Assembly (NCBI GenBank): GCA_017642855.1
Contig: JAEPOO010000002.1
Location: 705,545 to 769,544 of the forward strand
Direction: 5' to 3'
DNA: 64,000 nucleotides
Source: Pseudomonadales bacterium
GTDB lineage: Bacteria > Pseudomonadota > Gammaproteobacteria > Pseudomonadales > Azotimanducaceae
The first letter of the stretch is position 1, and every line of letters begins with the position of its first letter. The position numbers were made by a program, and so were the translations under genes. A model generated the notes under the pieces. That model did no database searches and was not told where the DNA came from. It was given only the letters and a program-made list of their open reading frames with translations. Shown here piece after piece: positions 60,201 to 64,000 of this stretch.

Positions 60201-63056
60201 TCCGGTACAGATGCCAACGCTGATGGTATCGACGACGACAACAGTATCGGTGTTTCCTATTCGGATCCCGATGGGGTTCTGACTGACCCCTCTTCGGGTC
60301 TTAACAACCAGGTTGGTGACACCAGTGAAGTAGGATTCCGTGAATCCAACCTGATTGCTGCGGACGATCTGGTGCAGATTGGTGAGGTGAACGAAAGTAC
60401 CAGTGCCGTTCTCTCGAACAATCCGATTGGAAACGATAACTATTCGCTGCCCGGCATCATTTCAATCGCCAGCGTTTCCAGTGCAACGACCGGCGGTCCC
60501 GTTGCAATTACGGGTAGTGAGGTCACGATAACAACGGATCTGGGCGCTCAGGTCAGAGTAACTACGACAGGAGAAATTGAGTACTTCCCCAATGGCATCG
60601 CAGCTCTGACAGATCTGAACTTTGGTGATGCTCCGGTGGTAGATTCCTTCACTTATACCATTGAAACTGACGATGGCTCGGGCATAACCGCTGCAGCAAC
60701 GGTCCGTATCACGGTTGAGCCCAACAACGAATATGAGTTAGATGACATTACCAACGGTGATGGCAGTGATGGCACGACCTTCAACGGCGCCGCGGCAACG
60801 GATCAGGCCGGTTTTACGGTGACCTCGCTCGGAGATATTAATGGTGACGGCTACGACGATTTGGCGATTGCCGCGGTCACCGAAAGCACGAACGGCACAT
60901 ACGCCGGTGCGACCTATGTTGTATTTGGGACACCGAATGGTATTGGAGCGACATTTGAGTTGAGCTCGCTGGATGATGGTGATGGCACTGACGGATTTGT
61001 GCTGCGTGGCATTGATGAGGGGGATTTGAGTGGTCGCGCTGTATCGGGTGGTGATGTCAATGGTGACGGGCTGGCCGACATCATCATTGGTGCGGTCAAT
61101 GCGGACCCGAATGGTGACAAGTCAGGGGAAGTTTATGTCATTTTTGGTCAAAGCGACTTCTCTTCCATTCTGAGTACAGCGCCGGGTGATTCAGGCGTGT
61201 TTGAGCTTTCTGAGTTGGCTGGTGGTGATGGGACTGCTGGTTTTGTCATTAATGGTGTCGCCCTGAATGATAAGACCGGGCGTTGGCTTGATTATGCCGG
61301 TGACGTCAATGGAGACGGTCTCGGAGATATTCTGATTGGCGCGCCAGGCGCGAACGCATATGCTGGTGAAACCTACCTGGTTTATGGCAAAACAGATTTC
61401 ACACCGCTGTTCGGCACGACCCCAGGTGTTGATAGCGGAGTTTTTGAGTTATCTCAGCTGACGGATGTAGCAGCGACTGGCGCAGATGGCACGGTGTTTA
61501 ATGGCGCCAGCGCAGGGGACAACAGCGGTAACTTTGTTGCGGGTAATGGGGACTTTAATGGCGACGGGTTGCGCGATATTGTGATTGGTGCTTACTACGC
61601 GGGTTATTCCGGGTATAACACCGCAACAGGGGCGACCTACGTAATCTACGGCGATACCAGTGGATTTGGCGCGGAAGTTAATCTTGCCGATCTGGATGGT
61701 ACTGATGGTTTTGAACTGGTTGGCGCTGCCGGTGACTACAGTGGCAAGTCCCTTGACCTCTTCGACTTTAACGGAGATGGCTTCGATGACCTTGTCACCA
61801 CAGCGCCATATGCTGATGCGAACGGTTATGTGGATAACGGCATCACTTACGTTATCTTCGGTGAAGCGGGTACACCTTTTACTGGTTCACAATCATTAAG
61901 TTCAGCAGCTGATGTCACCATCAACGGTGTGGATTCCAGCTACGCTGGGTCTGGCTTCAAGGTGATCTCTGCGGGTGATGTTAACTCGGATGGTTTTGAC
62001 GATCTATTGATTGGGCGAGTCCCGGTCGCTGGTGTTGATCAGGGTGCTGCCTACATCATTTTTGGCAATGACTCTTACACCTCCGGCAGCAGCATCGAGG
62101 TAAGTGATGTCGTCCCGGATGCGGCTTCTACCGTTGGTGGTGATGCGGGGCTCACGGTAGACATCGGATTTGTGCTGAGTGGTATCGATTCAGATGACTA
62201 TGCGGGTCAGGCTATTGCTGCGGCTGGTGACTTCAACGGTGATGGTTTTGATGACCTGATAATCGGTGCCTATACCGCGGAACCGAATGGCATCTATTCA
62301 GGTGAGGCTTACCTGATCTACGGAAAAGACTATCTGGGTGATACAGACGAACATCTCACCGGTACGACAGGCGCGGACAGCTTATCGGGGACACTTGCCC
62401 AGGAGTTACTGGTGGGTGGTGATGGCAACGATTTGTTGAACGGTGGTCTTGGTGACGATGCCCTGTTTGGCGGCAATGGTGATGATACGCTGGTCTATGA
62501 AGAAAACGACTCCAATACCGTTGACGGTGGTGGCGGTACTGACACCCTCTCGTTTATTGGCCGCTCCGGCCTGACCCTCGATCTGACGTCGACCAGTAAC
62601 AATTTGTTTACAGATATCGAAGTGATTGATCTGACGGGGCTGGGCAGTAATCACCTCATTCTCTCAACACTGGATCTGCTCGCGATCTCAGGTTCTACGA
62701 ATATCCTGACCGTCAATGGCGACGGCGATGACAGCGTGACGCTCTCTGATTCCGGTTGGGTCGAGCAGGTTGGTGCCTTGCCTGGTTATAACGTTTATAC
62801 CAATGGCGAAGCTGAAATCAGAATACAGACCGGTGTGTCAATTACAGTTTCTGATCTTGCTGATGAATACAAAATGGAAGAGGCGCCGCTGGAACATGAG
62901 ATTCAGTTTGAAGACGCCATGATGGTGGATGCTGGTGAGTCTTTGGTTGAGATAGAGCGCCTCGCTGGCCTACCAACATTTTCGCAACAATTGACGAGCG
63001 CCCATGGGCAGTTTGCGCAGCGCGCGGATACGCTGATGAGTGCGCTGACTGCCTAG
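54249..63056 (+). CDS. Giant type I-secreted surface protein: DUF4347, calcium repeats, FG-GAP, RTX
   Basis: 2935 residues. A LEPR-type motif (LLSLEPRFMFDAAG, about 22-35) leads to a DUF4347 domain (about 85-255; IVFIDTTVSGYEALLEGIDP, IHIISHGEAGELHL). Five units of about 340 residues follow, each opening with TSP3-like Asp repeats (DTDGDGVDDSDDVDDDNDG, DTDQDGVEDDVDLDSDNDG and so on) plus a beta domain. After a cadherin-like stretch (about 2030-2170) come several FG-GAP repeats (GDINGDGYDDLAIAAV, GDVNGDGLADIIIGAV). RTX nonapeptides near 2710-2740 (GGDGNDLLNGGLGDDALFGG) give calcium-dependent type I secretion. It is likely a calcium-stabilised adhesin. The HlyD-like secretion protein converges at its 3' end with a 4-bp overlap. 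Confidence 0.92.
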   Translation: MGKKDSQFEAKGAGWKQTGAELLSLEPRFMFDAAGIATGAEVAADSVAEAQAEAALDSGENHPSTAESTDVNQLMAALAGAPATDASKAIVFIDTTVSGYEALLEGIDPGAEVVLLEAGQDGLAQMLNVLEDRSDIDAIHIISHGEAGELHLGTTTLDLDSMQGEFTDELARISEALSESADILIYGCNFAQGETGVQAAQLLGALTGADIAASTDLTGHADAGADWELEYESGPLEAAGMVSQAAQEAFVGILMDTDGDGVDDSDDVDDDNDGILDLDEGLGQTVSVSSGELQVQNLSGGGTNTLTTTISLPGAVVGESVTLSNFLVNGDLNITAESFSVSINGAIPNGFGFLYTPGAQFAGFQSPSEASGPAFPNTFLATVVDIDLVTPGDQPGVNIEIVANSEVDDWSAANYVLSLTFDLDYVDNTGQDSDGDGKFDHVDLDSDNDGITDNVEAQLTESYLVPSGTVSTVGPTNGLDTSYTATTGLTPVDSDNDGIADFLDDDSDGDGIPDIEERGDSQPVTLSSSTDTDGDGLVDIFESSNIADLFDANDENLTGVVFNLADSDNDILPDGSNAFGLSQNLDFRENTGRDTDQDGVEDDVDLDSDNDGILNTDEGFTSANGSVQSADLTITALEPDPYPLGDPDFIEVFPVGGGSGTTTVTVDLSGVSVAGQFLEVGDTVTVNDFTADGDLNTNPAEAFTLNFNDGEVVSGDLFTGEQFQGQDPLTGDPSFVVTLIDIDPGPGVAPGFKLEIVVNDQVDNTFGGSPDYGLRLDFDVDFTVFFGSDTDSDGVFDYLDIDSDNDGITDNVEAQLTNNYVFPSGTYTNGLDDAYTGGLSVTNTDGDATPDFLDSDSDGDGTPDIEERGDGAPTSLTSTTDTDGDGLLDIFEGSSINDVDVNDENISGTGTMTLVFNLSDSDGDTDADGLNADPSLNIDLDFREDSNDPDNDGVSNASDLDDDGDGILDTNEGFGPTTISSGEINSILGSDVNPTTITKVIDLSEYGLAIGNTVTIDNALSNGGMAGGVGADEFFTVTFNPGYGAAEDQYTNLTTNADYAGLQALAGNPLNGITVEIVDIDGNGTPGIIVELDPEDGIDTSNAETYQVQLVFDIDFTANRDVDGDGLPDYLDIDSDNDGITDNVEAQPTDGYILPGGSGSVDAQGRDSAYGAGGLSPVDTDGDGRADVIDSDSDQDGRPDVAERGSNGPVVVSDNTDTDNDGLLDIFEGSSVNDADPNDENLTVPGTGTFAFTFTLADTDNDTLPDGSDADPSAAEPNDLDYRDGRTDFDGDGIIDSLDVDADGDGILNLDERSDQGGVLTVDGNFSTDPTNEGIEVDDVGPVNQSNGGVYFDVPLTGFVEEGDTVYITNVVAQGDLDSDFSVEWFRIDINDGEYSSPNLTVNSEFEEDGSGNPVFLDVINPVNAPVTVIDLGGGEVGIRYLITTPEGVNNIGRDYAASVKFDVVWDAPDSDNDGQPDWLDIDKDNDGITDNVEAQATGSYIAPTGTVSTDTATIGLDIAYLTVGAGGVPGLEEVDSDGDTTVDTYDADSDDDTIDDIAERGDNQPRSLVSTADADADGLLDIFEGATLLDADPNDENVSGTSTANFVFNLSDSDDDVPDNGVGATPTTTDLDYRDAADTDGDGVPNVSDVDDDNDGILDTDEGLTANPGSLTSQGIAIDDTTTTVVTTIALPDLLVGDTVTISDILADGDLDAAGETFDLTFNPATDNVTFSNLQTGTGFTGLTTLTSPIVPTQLTVVDIDAGTPGDQPGIFVTITRDASVADEINFGYAARFTVDVSWEAPDTDGDGVADYLDLDSDNDGLSDLFESGNAAGIAADLNRDGTISLGEGGQTEGGTTADVNLGLLEVFESNPTSNQDSDGDLVDDVLDLDSDNDGIADTIEFRATAGYVSNDGDVRDNDADGDGVIDIFDSNDLTSGDFGGTFDYSGNDADGDGTPDYLDQDSDNDDPGDDSGIDSAESGLTLSGTDANADGIDDDNSIGVSYSDPDGVLTDPSSGLNNQVGDTSEVGFRESNLIAADDLVQIGEVNESTSAVLSNNPIGNDNYSLPGIISIASVSSATTGGPVAITGSEVTITTDLGAQVRVTTTGEIEYFPNGIAALTDLNFGDAPVVDSFTYTIETDDGSGITAAATVRITVEPNNEYELDDITNGDGSDGTTFNGAAATDQAGFTVTSLGDINGDGYDDLAIAAVTESTNGTYAGATYVVFGTPNGIGATFELSSLDDGDGTDGFVLRGIDEGDLSGRAVSGGDVNGDGLADIIIGAVNADPNGDKSGEVYVIFGQSDFSSILSTAPGDSGVFELSELAGGDGTAGFVINGVALNDKTGRWLDYAGDVNGDGLGDILIGAPGANAYAGETYLVYGKTDFTPLFGTTPGVDSGVFELSQLTDVAATGADGTVFNGASAGDNSGNFVAGNGDFNGDGLRDIVIGAYYAGYSGYNTATGATYVIYGDTSGFGAEVNLADLDGTDGFELVGAAGDYSGKSLDLFDFNGDGFDDLVTTAPYADANGYVDNGITYVIFGEAGTPFTGSQSLSSAADVTINGVDSSYAGSGFKVISAGDVNSDGFDDLLIGRVPVAGVDQGAAYIIFGNDSYTSGSSIEVSDVVPDAASTVGGDAGLTVDIGFVLSGIDSDDYAGQAIAAAGDFNGDGFDDLIIGAYTAEPNGIYSGEAYLIYGKDYLGDTDEHLTGTTGADSLSGTLAQELLVGGDGNDLLNGGLGDDALFGGNGDDTLVYEENDSNTVDGGGGTDTLSFIGRSGLTLDLTSTSNNLFTDIEVIDLTGLGSNHLILSTLDLLAISGSTNILTVNGDGDDSVTLSDSGWVEQVGALPGYNVYTNGEAEIRIQTGVSITVSDLADEYKMEEAPLEHEIQFEDAMMVDAGESLVEIERLAGLPTFSQQLTSAHGQFAQRADTLMSALTA
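55012..60180 (+). repeat. Five ~1.03-kb tandem coding repeats within the giant gene
   Basis: Units begin near 55012, 56032, 57088, 58108 and 59164. Each encodes Asp-rich calcium loops, a beta domain, then recurring segments D-I-D-S-D-N-D-G-I-T-D-N-V-E-A-Q and D-I-F-E-G-S. They show clear similarity with divergence, consistent with old internal amplification. Confidence 0.8.
62346..62550 (+). repeat. RTX-type calcium-binding nonapeptide block
   Basis: Gly/Asp-rich repeats (GGDGNDLLNGGLGDDALFGG and NGDDTLVYEE) near the C-terminus match the hemolysin-type calcium-binding consensus used by type I secretion substrates. Confidence 0.85.
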
Positions 63057-64000
63057 AACGCCGAGCCTCTGACGATCGCTGCTGCGATGACCTCATAAGC
63101 TCTTCTGGCGAAACTTTTTGGTTCACCCTCTATCTTTGCAACGCCTCGAATGACCTGGTTCGGTAGATCTTCTGTGGCGTCAAGGGAAAGCTGCAATCGA
63201 TATACGGCGCTTTCTGGTACGAGGTTGCCCTTGTCATCGCGCCGAACGGCGATGTCACCACCGAATACCGAAGCAAGATAAGGTTGATCCAGACTACTCA
63301 GATTGGCGCTTTCCAGGTTGATGACCTTGCCCGGGATAGTCTTGATGTTTGCATCGTCGGGAATAAACCTCGCGACCTGGTCAGGTTCGACTCGCGTTAG
63401 ATTACTTTCGTTCAGGATGCCTTTGACCAGGCGTGAATCGTCACTGGCGATGAATCCAACGGCGAGTTCTCTGTTGATCCAGCGCCCCTCGTGTAAGTCA
63501 GGGGCCAGTTCTTTAATCCTGCCATCGATGGGGCTCTTTAGGACCAGCTGTTCCTGCGTGGCTTCGAGCGCTGCCATTCGCGAGCGCTTTTCCTGCAGCC
63601 TTTGCCTCAGGACCTGCAGGTTTTCACGGTCGGTTTCGCTGGCGGCGATTCGTGCAAGGCTGAGCTCGACGACACTGATCTCGATCCGCGTCCGCTTTAA
63701 CTCTTCCGTGATTCTTGGTGATTCCATGATCAGGATAGGTTGATCTGCAGTGACAATGTCTCCCAGAGATACCAGCGTCGACTTGATGCGACCCGCAGCC
63801 GGTGGGTAAATGGTTGCTGATACGCCGGGCGCCAGCACCGCTGGCGCTGTCATGGTGGATCGCCAGGGGATCAATACAATCAGGATCAGTCCTGTGACTA
63901 TGACCAGGAGGATGCCGCCTCTGTATTTACTCATGCTCGACCTTCGCTGCCACCAGACCAGAACCTCCTTGATGATGGGTCCCACAATAAACAGATACAG
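63053..64000 (-). CDS. HlyD-like membrane fusion protein, probably fused to M50-type membrane domain (5' partial)
   Basis: The frame is open to the right edge of the window, so the N-terminus is missing. The visible 315 residues begin inside a membrane segment (LYLFIVGPIIKEVLVWWQRR), then another helix (GGILLVIVTGLILIVLIPWR). A lipoyl half is PPAAGRIKSTLVSLGDIVTA, followed by an alpha-hairpin (about 85-140) and the second lipoyl half LVLKSPIDGRIKELAPDL. This is the HlyD/adaptor fold of type I secretion. The upstream helices suggest the known fusion to a site-2-protease-like membrane domain, but the catalytic part would lie beyond the window. It converges with the giant gene and is its probable export partner. 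Confidence 0.8.
   Translation of the reverse strand: MYLFIVGPIIKEVLVWWQRRSSMSKYRGGILLVIVTGLILIVLIPWRSTMTAPAVLAPGVSATIYPPAAGRIKSTLVSLGDIVTADQPILIMESPRITEELKRTRIEISVVELSLARIAASETDRENLQVLRQRLQEKRSRMAALEATQEQLVLKSPIDGRIKELAPDLHEGRWINRELAVGFIASDDSRLVKGILNESNLTRVEPDQVARFIPDDANIKTIPGKVINLESANLSSLDQPYLASVFGGDIAVRRDDKGNLVPESAVYRLQLSLDATEDLPNQVIRGVAKIEGEPKSFARRAYEVIAAAIVRGSAF

Noticed and set aside
1..64000. Mobile elements, phage genes, tRNA or rRNA
   Set aside because: I found no transposase or integrase motifs, no flanking inverted repeats with target duplications, and no tRNA-like cloverleaf. The region looks like stable chromosome.

Overview
The window reads as a chromosomal segment of a marine, heterotrophic, aerobic Gammaproteobacterium. 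This is inferred from gene content, and no rRNA or tRNA is present to confirm it. Supporting traits are RND efflux, an ECF sigma factor with a membrane anti-sigma, a Fur-type box, CYP153-like P450s, many acyl-CoA enzymes, and a type I secretion giant protein. Coding density is high, with frequent 4-bp ATGA/TTGA overlaps. I see no tRNA, rRNA, CRISPR array, transposase or phage gene.

Region by region. At 0-5 kb are a membrane-anchored spermidine-synthase-like protein (cut by the window edge), an SDR, an APH-like kinase and a GMC oxidoreductase that appears to start at ATC. At 5-11 kb are an RND adaptor/permease pair and a carotenoid-cleavage-type dioxygenase. At 11-17 kb are membrane proteins, a TSUP exporter behind a palindrome, an orphan membrane sensor, an ECF sigma/anti-sigma pair whose anti-sigma carries a bactofilin-like region, and a decayed serine hydrolase. 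At 17-20 kb an amidohydrolase is coupled to a COG0523 metallochaperone, followed by a Fur-boxed gene of unknown function.

From 27.5 down to 20 kb on the minus strand runs a five-gene operon: AtuA-like, carboxyltransferase, biotin carboxylase/BCCP, FadR-type GntR and CoA-transferase III. A palindromic operator lies inside its candidate promoter. Its likely role is carboxylation of a branched or terpenoid acyl-CoA. From 28 to 41 kb the genes continue the acyl-CoA and oxygenase theme: PECR-like SDR, crotonase, MAPEG, acyl-CoA dehydrogenase, hotdog protein, P450, SDR, APH-like kinase, GPH transporter and Baeyer-Villiger-type monooxygenase.

The most striking observation is at 29.5-30.7 kb. Two apparently separate minus-strand frames are one thioredoxin-fold gene interrupted by a single in-frame TGA at the redox-active position (W-U-G-C). 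A SECIS-like hairpin follows directly. I read it as a selenoprotein.

From 41 to 64 kb the window is dominated by the cell surface and secretion. There is a Tat-exported DUF1501 protein with a 1471-residue di-haem secreted partner, a second P450/GPH transporter pair, and a secreted reprolysin-like protein whose zinc motif lacks the catalytic glutamate. The last shares a repeated domain of about 105 residues with the di-haem protein. A TIGR03032 protein, a 2935-residue DUF4347/calcium-repeat/FG-GAP/RTX protein and its HlyD-like type I secretion partner (cut by the window end) follow.
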